The notes beneath the pieces were generated by a model. The model searched no databases, was not told the DNA's origin, and saw only the letters and a program-made list of their open reading frames with translations. Both the position numbers and the translations under genes were made by a program. Of a stretch of 64,000 nucleotides of DNA, positions 1 to 9,087 are shown piece after piece. Every line of letters begins with the position of its first letter. Position 1 is the first letter of the stretch. Where the stretch lies: the NCBI RefSeq assembly GCF_016908595.1, contig NZ_JAFBEC010000007.1, positions 124,001 through 188,000 on the forward strand. Reading direction: 5' to 3'. Source of the DNA: Geomicrobium sediminis (GTDB lineage: Bacteria > Bacillota > Bacilli > Bacillales > Marinococcaceae).

Positions 1-2151
1 ATTACTGGTGGATTTGGTTCTGAAGGTGCAAGTACAATCACACAACAAGTTGTTCGGAACGCATTTTTAAGCGCGGACAAGACAATCTCTAGAAAGCTTC
101 AAGAACAATGGTTAGCATTTCAATTAGAGCGTCAGTACAGTAAAGATGAGATTCTTGAAATGTATTTAAACATTATTTATTTTAGCTCTGACGCTTACGG
201 AATTGGTGAAGCTTCCATTCGTTGGTTCGGTAAAGAAGATTTAAGTGAGCTAACGGTTGCTGATGCAGCAGTACTTGCTGCAGTACCGAGACGTCCTTCT
301 TTTTATAATCCAATTGACAATCCAGAAAATGTCGAAAGTCGTAGAGATTTAATTGTAGGCATGATGGAAGACCAAGAACTAATTTCAAGTGAAGAAGCGG
401 ATGAGGCGCGTAACACGTCCATTCACGATCAAATTAATCATACGCCAGCAGATGATACGATCGGGCATACATCGTTTATGAATCACGTGCGTGATGAAAT
501 TGAACAAATTGATGGCCTTTCTATCGGTGATCTTTATGCTGCTGGGTTTGACATTTACACAACGATTGACCCAGAAGCACAAGAATTTGCAGAGCGTGTC
601 GTTCAGACCGATGAGTTTATTAGTTCCTATCCAGACAACGAGTCATTCCAAGTTGGTTTCACATTGTTAGATAATGAAACCGGCGGCATTCGTGCTATGG
701 TTGGCGATCGTCACGGTGAAGAAATTGAAGCAGGATTCAACTATGCGAGTCGTGGTAACGGTCATCCAGGTTCTACGGTGAAGCCGTTTATGGACTTCGG
801 ACCTGCGATTGAAGAACATGGTTGGGGTACCGGTCATACACTTGTCGATGAACCCCATGAATATTCTAGTGGTCAATCGATTACGAACGCATCAGGAAAC
901 TATAGCGGTGAAGTAACGATGCGTGAAGCTCTCGTGCGATCGTTAAACATCCCAGCGCTCAAAGCACATCAAGAAGCAGGCGTTGACAACTCACACCAGT
1001 TTGCAGAAAGTCTAGGCTTTAACTTTGAAAATTATTACGAAGCACATGCACTTGGTGCTTTTGAAACTTCAAGTGAGAAAATCGCAGGTGCATATGCTGC
1101 GTTCGGTAATGATGGTGTCTATAACGAACCACACAGTATTCGAAAAATCGTATTTCGTGATGAGCGGGAACTCAACTTAACACCAGAACCGAATCGCGCG
1201 ATGCACGATTATACAGCGTATATGATGACTGATATGCTTAAAGGTGTACTCACAGATCCACGAGGTACAGGTAATCAAGCAAACGTACAAGGATTACCAC
1301 TCGCTGGTAAAACGGGTACTTCAAACTTTGATGCTGACACTCGTAACCGTCTCAACATCCCACAAGGCGGTGTGCCAGACATTTGGTTTGCGGGGTACAG
1401 CCCTGAATATACCGCGTCGATCTGGACTGGGTACGCCAACAATAACGACGGTTATCTATCAGGAGCTGAGCATGAAATTGCACGACACATCTTCCGGATT
1501 GTCATGCAAGAAGTACACCAAGGGATGGATGTTTCTGACTTCTCACGACCTGATTCAGTATGTGAGCAAGGTGGCGAGCTCTACATTTGTGGTAACACAC
1601 CAGATACACCACCTGAGCCTGAAGTAGAAGCAGCAATCTCAGACTTAACAGCAGGATTTGATGAAGACAACAATCAAATCATCGTAAGCTGGAGCTTCCC
1701 TGAAGAAGAAATGGAGGGTGTAACCTTCACAGTACGTCATGGGGTTAACGGTGAAGAAATGAGCGAAGTTCAATCGAGCAGTGACCAACAATTCATTCTC
1801 GCAGATCCCGCTCGTGAAAGCACCCATAGCTTCGAAGTCGTCGCGACTCGCAACGGTCAACCGCTCGACACCGCACAAACGAGCGTCGAAATAGCCGAAG
1901 CCGTTGAAGAAGAAGAGCCTGAGGAAGAGGAAGAAGAGGAAGAGGAAATCGATGAAGACCTTGTCGATGAAGAAGATTCTACCTCCCCTGAAGATGGCGA
2001 TTCTGACTCATCAGACGAACCGTCACCACCAACAGACGGCGATGAGTCCGGTGATGGTGATGGTGATGGGAACGATAGTGATGATGACGAAACAGACGAT
2101 ACACCTGAACCACCAGAAGATGATGATTCAGACGATGATAATGACGAATAA
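1..2151 (+). CDS. ponA: Class A penicillin-binding protein (PBP1A/1B type), 5' end outside window
   Basis: This bifunctional cell-wall enzyme polymerises lipid II (GT51 domain) and crosslinks the strands (transpeptidase). The frame is open from base 1, so the membrane anchor and start of the GT domain are missing; 716 residues are visible. GT motifs seen are GASTITQQ (residues 10-17), RKLQEQ (about 34-39) and ILEMYLN (about 50-56). The transpeptidase shows GSTVKP with the likely catalytic Ser at about residue 258, SLN at about 314-316 and KTGT at about 437-440. A small beta-rich, FN3-like segment follows (bases about 1640-1890). The last ~83 residues (from about base 1900) are almost only Glu, Asp, Ser, Pro and Gly with no Lys or Arg, and would face outside the membrane. 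A strong terminator follows. The gene is convergent with the dynamin gene. Confidence 0.96.
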   Translation: MTGGFGSEGASTITQQVVRNAFLSADKTISRKLQEQWLAFQLERQYSKDEILEMYLNIIYFSSDAYGIGEASIRWFGKEDLSELTVADAAVLAAVPRRPSFYNPIDNPENVESRRDLIVGMMEDQELISSEEADEARNTSIHDQINHTPADDTIGHTSFMNHVRDEIEQIDGLSIGDLYAAGFDIYTTIDPEAQEFAERVVQTDEFISSYPDNESFQVGFTLLDNETGGIRAMVGDRHGEEIEAGFNYASRGNGHPGSTVKPFMDFGPAIEEHGWGTGHTLVDEPHEYSSGQSITNASGNYSGEVTMREALVRSLNIPALKAHQEAGVDNSHQFAESLGFNFENYYEAHALGAFETSSEKIAGAYAAFGNDGVYNEPHSIRKIVFRDERELNLTPEPNRAMHDYTAYMMTDMLKGVLTDPRGTGNQANVQGLPLAGKTGTSNFDADTRNRLNIPQGGVPDIWFAGYSPEYTASIWTGYANNNDGYLSGAEHEIARHIFRIVMQEVHQGMDVSDFSRPDSVCEQGGELYICGNTPDTPPEPEVEAAISDLTAGFDEDNNQIIVSWSFPEEEMEGVTFTVRHGVNGEEMSEVQSSSDQQFILADPARESTHSFEVVATRNGQPLDTAQTSVEIAEAVEEEEPEEEEEEEEEIDEDLVDEEDSTSPEDGDSDSSDEPSPPTDGDESGDGDGDGNDSDDDETDDTPEPPEDDDSDDDNDE

Positions 2152-2164
2152 AAGTTAAGATCAT

Positions 2165-2210
2165 AAAGCCACTCTCCACAGCAATTCTTTTGGAGAGTGG
2201 CTTTTTTATT
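2165..2210 (+). terminator. Rho-independent terminator of ponA
   Basis: A 13-bp perfect stem (AAAGCCACTCTCC at 2165-2177 with its complement at 2192-2204) is followed by a run of T, just after the ponA stop. Confidence 0.9.
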
Positions 2211-2221
2211 TCCATGGATGT

Positions 2222-2256
2222 AAAAAAGCAGCATAGACATCGTCTACGCTGCTTTT
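2222..2256 (-). terminator. Terminator of the nth-dynA unit
   Basis: AAAAGCAGC at 2224-2232 pairs with GCTGCTTTT at 2248-2256, with an inner TAGAC/GTCTA stem. On the minus strand the hairpin runs into a T tract directly after the dynamin stop codon. Confidence 0.85.
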
Positions 2257-2259
2257 CAC

Positions 2260-5200
2260 TTATTTATTTACATGCGTTAGAATGGCACTTCGTTCTTGCT
2301 CGATACTTTCTGTTGGTGGTGTATCGAGCAGCCATTTGTGAAGTTGTTGTTCGTTTTCTTGCTTCTTTCTCTTAATTTCGTTCTCTGATGTTTTTACATA
2401 ACTCGTAACGAGGTCGTTCCATTCGCCACGCACTCGTTCGCTATACGCTTCTAGTGTAGCTTTTAATTGCTTAGAAAGCGCTTCGGTCAGTTGACTTAAC
2501 CATTGGCTTGATTTCTCGTCCGTTAAGAAGTTCTTTTTCACTTTGACTTCTTTTAAGCGATTGGTTAACTTTAACGTTTTTGCTGCTTGTAACTCGACAG
2601 TCGTATTAACAGTTACGCCTTGTAGCTGTGTCACATGCTCATGGAAGAGGGATTGTAGACGTTTGTTCTCTTGTACGATGTTTTCTTGCCAAGACTTTGA
2701 CACGTCTTCTAGCCACTTCTCAAGCTCCTCACGCAAGTTCTCTTCACGTTCTTGAGCTTGATCGCTTTGAAAGACTGCTGGTGTAAGTCGCTTCTTCAAT
2801 TCATCCGTCCATTGTAGTACGAGACGTTTGTGACTATAAATGGCGAACGATCGAATGTTCATGTCTTCTGCTTCAAGTGTAGCCTTTACTGCTCGTAATT
2901 CCTCTTGCTTTTGTGCAGCAGGATACGTCAATGTCGCTTTCCGCTTTTCACGAACTTCTTTAGGAAGCTCAAAAAATTGCATCCATTTCGTTAAATGATC
3001 GGCATGATCTTCAAGAAGTTTGTCAAGCTCTTTTTGAGCTCGGTATTGAAGCTTCGGTTCCATACGCTCATCAAAGTCTTGTAAAAACGAAGCGATGCCT
3101 TCTTCATTATTACTCATTCTCGCTCGTTTACTTGAAATTGAGACGACGACTGATTCGTGATGTTCATTCGTTTTAAGCTGCTCAACGACGTGACTTTCAA
3201 CAGCTTCTCGTTCATCCTCATCATGCGCAAGATCACTTGCATTGATGAGCACATAATCCGGGGACTGGATTTGTTTAATTTTCTCCATGAACTTAGCATC
3301 AGCATCTGAGTATGCATGATGATAGTACATCAAATACAAGAACGCATCTGCCTTTGCAATTTCATTCATGGCCAATTGGGTATGTCGTTCGTGAACACTT
3401 TGTACTCCTGGAGTATCAATCAGTTCAAAGCCAGCGTCAGTCCATGTTGAATGGTAATACACGTGTGAAAAATCAATAAGACATGCTTCTGATTCATCAA
3501 CTGCCATTTCTTGCCAATCACTAAGCGATAATTGTAGCGTACTCCCAGGCTCAAGATGGTCTTTTTTCACACCCATCTGTAGCGCTCTTAAATACTCAAC
3601 CCACTGCTTTTCAGCAAGCGTATCGGTTTTGTGGATGGAGAGACCTTCGGCATTCTTTAACGATTCAAGTGTATGTGTCATTCCACACAAATACGCGACA
3701 TGCTCGACTTCTTCTTCTAATTCTTTTCGTGATTTCAGTTGTACGGTCACCGTTTCATTCGGCAGCTCTTTTGTTGGCGCTTTAACGACAGTAAGCGATG
3801 CGGTCGTTGGGTGCGGTGAACTTGGCATTAAGTCTGCTTCTAGTAAAGCGTTTAAGAACGTTGATTTTCCCGCACTAAAAGCACCTGCGACGACGACTGA
3901 GTACGTACGGTCTGAAAAGGCATCTAAACGCTCAATAAGTGCCTTACGATTCTCATGCTCCACTTCTTCGTTACGATGAGCAACTAACGTTTCCTTGATT
4001 ACTTCGTAATCGCTTTGGTCACGGACCGTATAACGTGGAGCCAAAACGTCAGCTGTCGCTTGTTCTTCTGCCTTGTCTGCTTTCTTCAAAGGAGTAGCTT
4101 CAGTAACTTGAATATCCTCACTAACGCCGGCTAACCCTGTTGTTTTTTTGAACAACCATTGCATCTGATCCTCAAAGTCGCTCGTATCTTCAAGCATTGC
4201 CGCTTTTTGTTCAACGACTTCTAGCTGCTCTTTGACTTCAAGCTTTCGTTGCTCGAACGTTGTTTCAATCTGTTCAAGCTCTTCATAACTTGCGAGTTCT
4301 TTTTCAATCGTTTCAATGGCTCGCTCTTTACGTTCATCAAGCTGATCAAGCAATGCTTCATACACCGCTTCAGTGTCGCGTTTAACCGTCGTTAAAATGC
4401 TCTGATTTAACTGTTTTGCCAATTGATACACGTATTGATCATTTTTCTCACCAGAACTGATAAAGCTTTCATACCACGAAGAATCACTCGGCAGTTCCAT
4501 TCGCTCAAAACGATCAATTGCGATTTTTTCTACATTTTCAGGCAAACGCTCTTTTTTAATGCGTTGTAAGAGGTAGAGGCGAATTTCCGCTTCAAAACGG
4601 TCCTTTATGAGTTCGTAGTACGCTGTGAAATGCTCATCTTGAAGTTCTTTCTTTTTCTTCTTTGATCCGAAAAAGCCAACTTTAAATGACGGGTCCATCA
4701 CGCGTAACCATTCTTTCATTCGTTCGGTTACGTCATGTGGGAACAAGTTCGTTTGTTTATAGAAAACGGTAAAAAATTGTTTTACGTTGTCCAATTCTTT
4801 TTGGAGCTTACCTTCAACTTCTGCACGCTCTTTTTGTAAATGGTTGTAGCGTTTTTGATTGTCTTCACTATAGCCCGCTCGTTCCATTTCTTTGGCAATA
4901 TCATCATCGAGTTCACTACGATCTTGAAACAGTCGATCGCGTAAAGATTCTACAGCGCTCTCTAGCATACGCTTTTGAGATTCGTCAATGAGTGCTTCAC
5001 TATGAAACAACCACGAACGCGTTTCATTGATAAACGACTCTAGCTCGTTGTACGGGTGGTTTTTTGCTCTAGCACTCGTTGTGAATACTTTAACTGGCTT
5101 TATACCGTAACGTTGAAGCATATCGAGCAAACCGTGTTTAAAAATTGAAAACGAAAGCTCATCGTCGTTATGTTTATCGATTTGATTGACAACGATCACA

Positions 5201-5769
5201 AACGGTTTGTTTTCACGTTGCAACTGCTTCAAAAATTGTAAATTCGTTTGTGATCGAACGTGATTGTAATCGGTCACATAAATGATTGCATCGGTCGTTA
5301 ACAGCTGATTTGCTGTGTAACGACCGTGCGTTGGATCTGTTGAATCCATTCCTGGAGTATCTGCCAAGGTCACCTTCCGTTTTAAAAACGGTAAAGGTAA
5401 GGTGAGAACAATTTCTTTCACACCATCTCCATCAAGAGCCAGTTGCTGAAGTTTTTCCCACGGAATATGACCTTGAAACTGTTCTTCTTGACCGTTGTTT
5501 TTAATCGCTCGAATTGTGGTTTCTTCCCCGCCTTGAATCGTCATAATGTTAGCAGTTGTAGGAACTGGACTAGACGGTAAAAGATTTGCGCCGAGCAATT
5601 GATTTATGAGCGTTGATTTCCCTGCTGAAAAATGTCCACAAATCGCAACAGAAAAAACATCTTCACCTTTGAGCTTGTTCTCTAGCTGCTGAAGACGCCA
5701 TGACTCTTGCTCACCAAAAGGCAAAGACTGCTTTAATTCATCGAGCTTGTGTAGTTCGGCTGTCATCAT
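2260..5769 (-). CDS. dynA: Double-headed bacterial dynamin-like GTPase (DynA/YpbR type)
   Basis: This 1169-residue protein has two dynamin-type GTPase modules in tandem, as in Bacillus DynA, which tethers and fuses membranes and helps protect them from phage or pore damage (family knowledge). Seen: P-loop GHFSAGKST at residues 45-53 and DTPG at about 135 in head 1; P-loop GAFSAGKST at about 620-635 and DTPG at about 785 in head 2. Each head is followed by long Glu/Lys/Gln-rich helical stretches. Hydrophobic paddles cannot be assigned by eye. Its ATG overlaps the nth stop (ATGATG), so the two are probably cotranslated. From memory, B. subtilis keeps this gene elsewhere, and ypoC occupies the place beside nth. 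Confidence 0.9.
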   Translation of the reverse strand: MMTAELHKLDELKQSLPFGEQESWRLQQLENKLKGEDVFSVAICGHFSAGKSTLINQLLGANLLPSSPVPTTANIMTIQGGEETTIRAIKNNGQEEQFQGHIPWEKLQQLALDGDGVKEIVLTLPLPFLKRKVTLADTPGMDSTDPTHGRYTANQLLTTDAIIYVTDYNHVRSQTNLQFLKQLQRENKPFVIVVNQIDKHNDDELSFSIFKHGLLDMLQRYGIKPVKVFTTSARAKNHPYNELESFINETRSWLFHSEALIDESQKRMLESAVESLRDRLFQDRSELDDDIAKEMERAGYSEDNQKRYNHLQKERAEVEGKLQKELDNVKQFFTVFYKQTNLFPHDVTERMKEWLRVMDPSFKVGFFGSKKKKKELQDEHFTAYYELIKDRFEAEIRLYLLQRIKKERLPENVEKIAIDRFERMELPSDSSWYESFISSGEKNDQYVYQLAKQLNQSILTTVKRDTEAVYEALLDQLDERKERAIETIEKELASYEELEQIETTFEQRKLEVKEQLEVVEQKAAMLEDTSDFEDQMQWLFKKTTGLAGVSEDIQVTEATPLKKADKAEEQATADVLAPRYTVRDQSDYEVIKETLVAHRNEEVEHENRKALIERLDAFSDRTYSVVVAGAFSAGKSTFLNALLEADLMPSSPHPTTASLTVVKAPTKELPNETVTVQLKSRKELEEEVEHVAYLCGMTHTLESLKNAEGLSIHKTDTLAEKQWVEYLRALQMGVKKDHLEPGSTLQLSLSDWQEMAVDESEACLIDFSHVYYHSTWTDAGFELIDTPGVQSVHERHTQLAMNEIAKADAFLYLMYYHHAYSDADAKFMEKIKQIQSPDYVLINASDLAHDEDEREAVESHVVEQLKTNEHHESVVVSISSKRARMSNNEEGIASFLQDFDERMEPKLQYRAQKELDKLLEDHADHLTKWMQFFELPKEVREKRKATLTYPAAQKQEELRAVKATLEAEDMNIRSFAIYSHKRLVLQWTDELKKRLTPAVFQSDQAQEREENLREELEKWLEDVSKSWQENIVQENKRLQSLFHEHVTQLQGVTVNTTVELQAAKTLKLTNRLKEVKVKKNFLTDEKSSQWLSQLTEALSKQLKATLEAYSERVRGEWNDLVTSYVKTSENEIKRKKQENEQQLHKWLLDTPPTESIEQERSAILTHVNK

Positions 5770-6419
5770 CGTTGTTCCTCCGGCACGCGTTTTTTTCCTT
5801 CACGACAAATGTCTAATAGTGGACATGATTCGCATTGAGGGTTTCTTGCTTTACAAAAGTATCGACCAAAAAAGATCAATTGATGGTGAGCTTGTGACCA
5901 GCGATCTTCTGGAAGCTTTATCATGAGTGTTTTCTCTACTTCTAATACCGAATCTTTCCAGCGACAAATCCCTAATCGCTTTGACACTCGCTCGACGTGG
6001 GTATCAACCGCAATTGCAGGTAAATCAAAGGCAACCGAAGCGACCACATTTGCTGTTTTACGCCCGACTCCTGCAAGTTTCATTAATTCATCGCGGTCTT
6101 GTGGAACTTCCCCACCATAATGAACGAGTAACGATTCACTCATCTTCCGTAAGTTTTTCGCTTTGTTACGAAACAGACCGATTCGACGAATGTCTTCTTC
6201 CACCTCTTCTTGTGTGGCATTGACATAGTCTTCAGGCTGTCTGTATTTATCGAACAACCCTGGCGTCACTTTATTGACGAGCGCATCGGTGCACTGTGCT
6301 GACAAAATGACAGCAACTAACAGTTCAAATGCATTACTATGGGTTAATTCGCATTCTGCTTCTGGATACATATGCGCAATCGTATCGAGCGCATGCGTCG
6401 TTAATTTTTTGCTAAGCAT
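5766..6419 (-). CDS. nth: Endonuclease III, DNA glycosylase/AP lyase
   Basis: This base-excision repair enzyme removes oxidised pyrimidines and cleaves the abasic site. The 217-residue product has the usual family length. It carries the helix-hairpin-helix LAGVGRKTANVV with the catalytic Lys, the catalytic Asp in AVDTHVERVS, and a C-terminal [4Fe-4S] motif with Cys spacing 6-2-5 (CKARNPQCESCPLLDIC). It lies between dnaD (23 bp upstream) and the dynamin gene (overlapping). The start has GAGGT a short distance upstream. Confidence 0.97.
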   Translation of the reverse strand: MLSKKLTTHALDTIAHMYPEAECELTHSNAFELLVAVILSAQCTDALVNKVTPGLFDKYRQPEDYVNATQEEVEEDIRRIGLFRNKAKNLRKMSESLLVHYGGEVPQDRDELMKLAGVGRKTANVVASVAFDLPAIAVDTHVERVSKRLGICRWKDSVLEVEKTLMIKLPEDRWSQAHHQLIFFGRYFCKARNPQCESCPLLDICREGKKRVPEEQR

Positions 6420-6442
6420 GATTGTCTTACCTCTTCTATTGT

Positions 6443-7141
6443 TTAATCCGATTCAAGCCAGTTGTAGTTCGGATATGGCTCTCGACTTTGTTTGCCAGCA
6501 CCTGTTAATTCAGGCTTTCGTTGATTTTTACGGAAATTCATACTCTCCTGCAGCGCAGCTTCTGGTGTTGTAATGCCTTTCTTTTGCCATTCAAAGAGAA
6601 TGCGATCAATGTAACGCAAATTCAACTTTCCAGAAATAACCGCTTCTTTAAGGGCTGCTTTAATTAGTTCATATGAATAATTGTCTTTATCAATCCACAG
6701 TCCGAGTGTTTCAATTTCCATCGGTGATAATGGTCTACCGAATTCATTTTCAAAAAGTGAATACAGTTCGCCACCTAACGAGTCATTTTTTTGCTCGTCT
6801 TTTTGTTCAGCTTCTAAATAAAGAATAATTTTTTCATAGAAAGGACGTAAACTATATGATTCATAGACAATTCCATGATCTTGTCGTTGCTCAATCGAAA
6901 GGACGCCTCGCTGCATTAATCGTTTTAACCCATCTTGACAACTGTCAATTGTTAGTGACATCTTCCGTGCAAGTTGCTCTGGCGTCGGAAAGTGTTGCCC
7001 TTTTGAAATCTCACGATGTAAATGCAACAGTAACATCATATCGCGCTCATGAATGCCTAGTGCATCATAATAATCTAGAAATACAACCGGGATGGAGATG
7101 TGCCCTTCTTCTAACAAGTCGATGATTCGATTCTTATCCAT
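6443..7141 (-). CDS. dnaD: Primosomal DNA replication protein DnaD
   Basis: DnaD remodels DNA and helps load the replicative helicase with DnaB and DnaI at oriC and at restart sites. The 232-residue protein has the N-terminal winged-helix oligomerisation domain (residues about 1-100) and the C-terminal DnaD domain with its typical YxxI-like signature near LNLRYIDRILFEWQ. I chose the ATG at 7141 (MDKNRIIDLL) because GAGGTG lies 6-7 nt upstream; an ATG 18 bases further up lacks such a site. A terminator separates it from asnS, so it probably has its own promoter. Confidence 0.93.
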   Translation of the reverse strand: MDKNRIIDLLEEGHISIPVVFLDYYDALGIHERDMMLLLHLHREISKGQHFPTPEQLARKMSLTIDSCQDGLKRLMQRGVLSIEQRQDHGIVYESYSLRPFYEKIILYLEAEQKDEQKNDSLGGELYSLFENEFGRPLSPMEIETLGLWIDKDNYSYELIKAALKEAVISGKLNLRYIDRILFEWQKKGITTPEAALQESMNFRKNQRKPELTGAGKQSREPYPNYNWLESD

Positions 7142-7170
7142 CCGTTTCACCTCAATCATTGTTTTGCTGT

Positions 7171-7206
7171 AAAAAACCCATCTCCAACATGACGTGAGGA
7201 GATGGG
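7171..7206 (-). terminator. Terminator between asnS and dnaD
   Basis: CCCATCTCC (7177-7185) pairs perfectly with GGAGATGGG (7198-7206), and on the minus strand runs into six T. It should end the asnS transcript before dnaD. Confidence 0.88.
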
Positions 7207-7214
7207 CACACCTC

Positions 7215-8504
7215 TTATGGATACAAACGATTCAAAAGACGTGGGAATGGAATCGTTTCACGAACGTGTTCAGTTCCTGATAACCAAGCAACCGTACGCT
7301 CTAAACCGAGTCCAAATCCTGAATGAGGAACACTTCCATATTCACGAAGCTGCAAATACCAACGATACGCATCATCGGACAAGTCGTGTTCTTTAAATCG
7401 TTCTTCCATAAGCGAATAGTCGTCAATTCTCTGGCTTCCCCCGATAATTTCACCATAACCTTCTGGTGCAATTAAATCTGCACAGAGGACAACGTCTTCG
7501 TTTTCTGGGTCTGGCTTCATATAAAACGCCTTGATGTCTTTTGGCCAATGCGTAATAAATACAGGTGTATCAAATTGATTGGCAAGTTCAGTTTCATGCG
7601 GAGCACCTAAGTCTTCGCCCCACTTTATCTCGTAATCCTTTGCTTGCAAACGTTCAATCGCTTCTTTGTACGTAATTCTTGCAAACGGCGCTTTAATCTT
7701 CTCAAGTTGTTCAGTGTCACGTCCGAGCACTTTTAACTCTGCTTTCGCTTCGTTTAACACCGCTTGAGCGAGATAAGACACGTATTCTTCTTGGATTTCT
7801 AAGCTTTCTTCATGATCAACAAACGCCATTTCCGGCTCAATCATCCAAAACTCAATCAGGTGACGTCTCGTTTTTGATTTTTCGGCACGGAACGTCGGGC
7901 CAAAAGAGTACACACGTTGGAATGCCATTGCTGCAGCTTCCATATACAATTGACCAGATTGCGAAAGAAATGCATCTTCATCAAAGTATTTCGTATGGAA
8001 AAGCTCCGTCGTTCCTTCAGCTGAATTCGCTGTTAAAATCGGTGGATCTACTTTCGTAAAGCCACGTTCATGATAGAAGCGGTATGTCGCATTAATGATC
8101 ACATCACGAATGCGCAGAACAGCATGTTGCTTACTTGAACGGATCCACAAATGACGGTGGTCCATGAGGAATTCTGTTCCGTGTTCCTTCGGTGTAATCG
8201 GATAGTCTTCAGCATGTTGAATAACTTCTACGTTCTTTACCGTTAACTCGTAACCAGATGGTGCACGGTCATCCGCTTGCACAACTCCTGTTACGTACAA
8301 CGAGCTTTCTTGACCTAAGCCTTTAACTTGTTGAAATAACTCTTCTCCTACTTCTGCTTTTACGACGACGCCTTGAATAAAGCCTGTCCCATCGCGTAAC
8401 TGCATAAAAGCAATCTTACCGCTTGAGCGTTTATTCGCTAGCCAGCAACCGATGGTCACTTCTTCGCCAGCATGGTTTCCAATCGTATGAATGGTCGGTT
8501 TCAA
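7215..8504 (-). CDS. asnS: Asparaginyl-tRNA synthetase
   Basis: This class IIb synthetase charges tRNA-Asn. The 429 residues match the Bacillus enzyme length (about 430). An OB-fold anticodon-binding domain (about 1-110) is followed by the catalytic core, with motif 2 around [20 protein letters not shown] and motif 3 [15 protein letters not shown] near the C terminus. The start is a TTG at 8504 with GGGAG about 10 nt upstream. The 91-bp upstream gap is too short for a T-box leader and none is seen. The aspartate aminotransferase gene aspB, next to asnS in B. subtilis as I recall it, is absent. Confidence 0.96.
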   Translation of the reverse strand: MKPTIHTIGNHAGEEVTIGCWLANKRSSGKIAFMQLRDGTGFIQGVVVKAEVGEELFQQVKGLGQESSLYVTGVVQADDRAPSGYELTVKNVEVIQHAEDYPITPKEHGTEFLMDHRHLWIRSSKQHAVLRIRDVIINATYRFYHERGFTKVDPPILTANSAEGTTELFHTKYFDEDAFLSQSGQLYMEAAAMAFQRVYSFGPTFRAEKSKTRRHLIEFWMIEPEMAFVDHEESLEIQEEYVSYLAQAVLNEAKAELKVLGRDTEQLEKIKAPFARITYKEAIERLQAKDYEIKWGEDLGAPHETELANQFDTPVFITHWPKDIKAFYMKPDPENEDVVLCADLIAPEGYGEIIGGSQRIDDYSLMEERFKEHDLSDDAYRWYLQLREYGSVPHSGFGLGLERTVAWLSGTEHVRETIPFPRLLNRLYP

Positions 8505-8595
8505 TTCTAGGTAACTCCCTTCAAACTTCCTGCATATCTTACTTATCTAGTTTACGAAAGTGCCACGTGAACTTCAAGCTCTAAACGAAGATCAA

Positions 8596-9072
8596 TCACG
8601 GCAAACGATAAACATACGAGGTTTCACCTGAATAGGCATCAACAACATGATACACGTGCGCACCTGTTTCGTCCTCATAAATCACTTCGAATATCGGTGT
8701 CTCAGCTTCAAGACCGAGTGCTACCCGACGAAGTGACGATGCGTCATCCGCCCCCGCCATTGCACTGTTGATCGCTTCCTCTTCAGTAATCACCGAATCA
8801 GTTGCAATCACATCAAAACGTGCTAGCTCATCATTAAAAAACCAATATTCCTCTTGTTCATCAACCATAACGGTCGCAACTGTGATTACGTCGTCTCCTC
8901 GGTAATGGTACCAATTCCCTACACTTGTTACGCCTTCTTCTCGGAGAATCTGTCCACCAAGTCGCTCTTCAACATCTGAATGCTCAGCATAAGCCGATTG
9001 ATACAACCAGATGAGAAGACTGGTGATTACAATGCCAATGAAAAAGATCCCAATGGCAATCCACTTCTTCAT
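8596..9072 (-). CDS. ypmB: YpmB-like membrane-anchored DUF5590/PepSY-type protein
   Basis: Function is unknown in the family. The 158-residue product has one N-terminal transmembrane segment (about residues 5-25) and an extracytoplasmic part that resembles two PepSY-like folds, ending in DAYSGETSYVYRLP. The start at 9072 (MKKWIAIGIF) is preceded by GGGAGG. It sits 15 bp after the amidohydrolase gene and is probably cotranscribed with dinG and that gene. The position between dinG and asnS fits ypmB. Confidence 0.85.
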   Translation of the reverse strand: MKKWIAIGIFFIGIVITSLLIWLYQSAYAEHSDVEERLGGQILREEGVTSVGNWYHYRGDDVITVATVMVDEQEEYWFFNDELARFDVIATDSVITEEEAINSAMAGADDASSLRRVALGLEAETPIFEVIYEDETGAHVYHVVDAYSGETSYVYRLP

Positions 9073-9087
9073 CAAAGTTCCTCCCAA

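Noticed and set aside
1244-1627. 127-codon plus-strand frame inside ponA
   Set aside because: It overlaps the transpeptidase and C-terminal region of ponA in another frame, with no ribosome site.
2040-2150. Tandem GATGGT/GATGAT repeats as a possible satellite or recombination site
   Set aside because: They are in frame and encode the acidic tail; no copies with spacers, so not CRISPR or a mobile-element end.
1857-2240. Minus-strand Ser-rich open frame opposite the ponA tail
   Set aside because: It is the mirror of the GAA/GAT-rich acidic codons; no ribosome site and no family resemblance.
3629-3979. 116-codon plus-strand frame opposite the dynamin gene
   Set aside because: Composition is that of an antisense shadow and the second GTPase head lies on the other strand.
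8505-8595. Possible T-box upstream of asnS
   Set aside because: The gap is 91 bp, with no specifier stem, T-box sequence or terminator.
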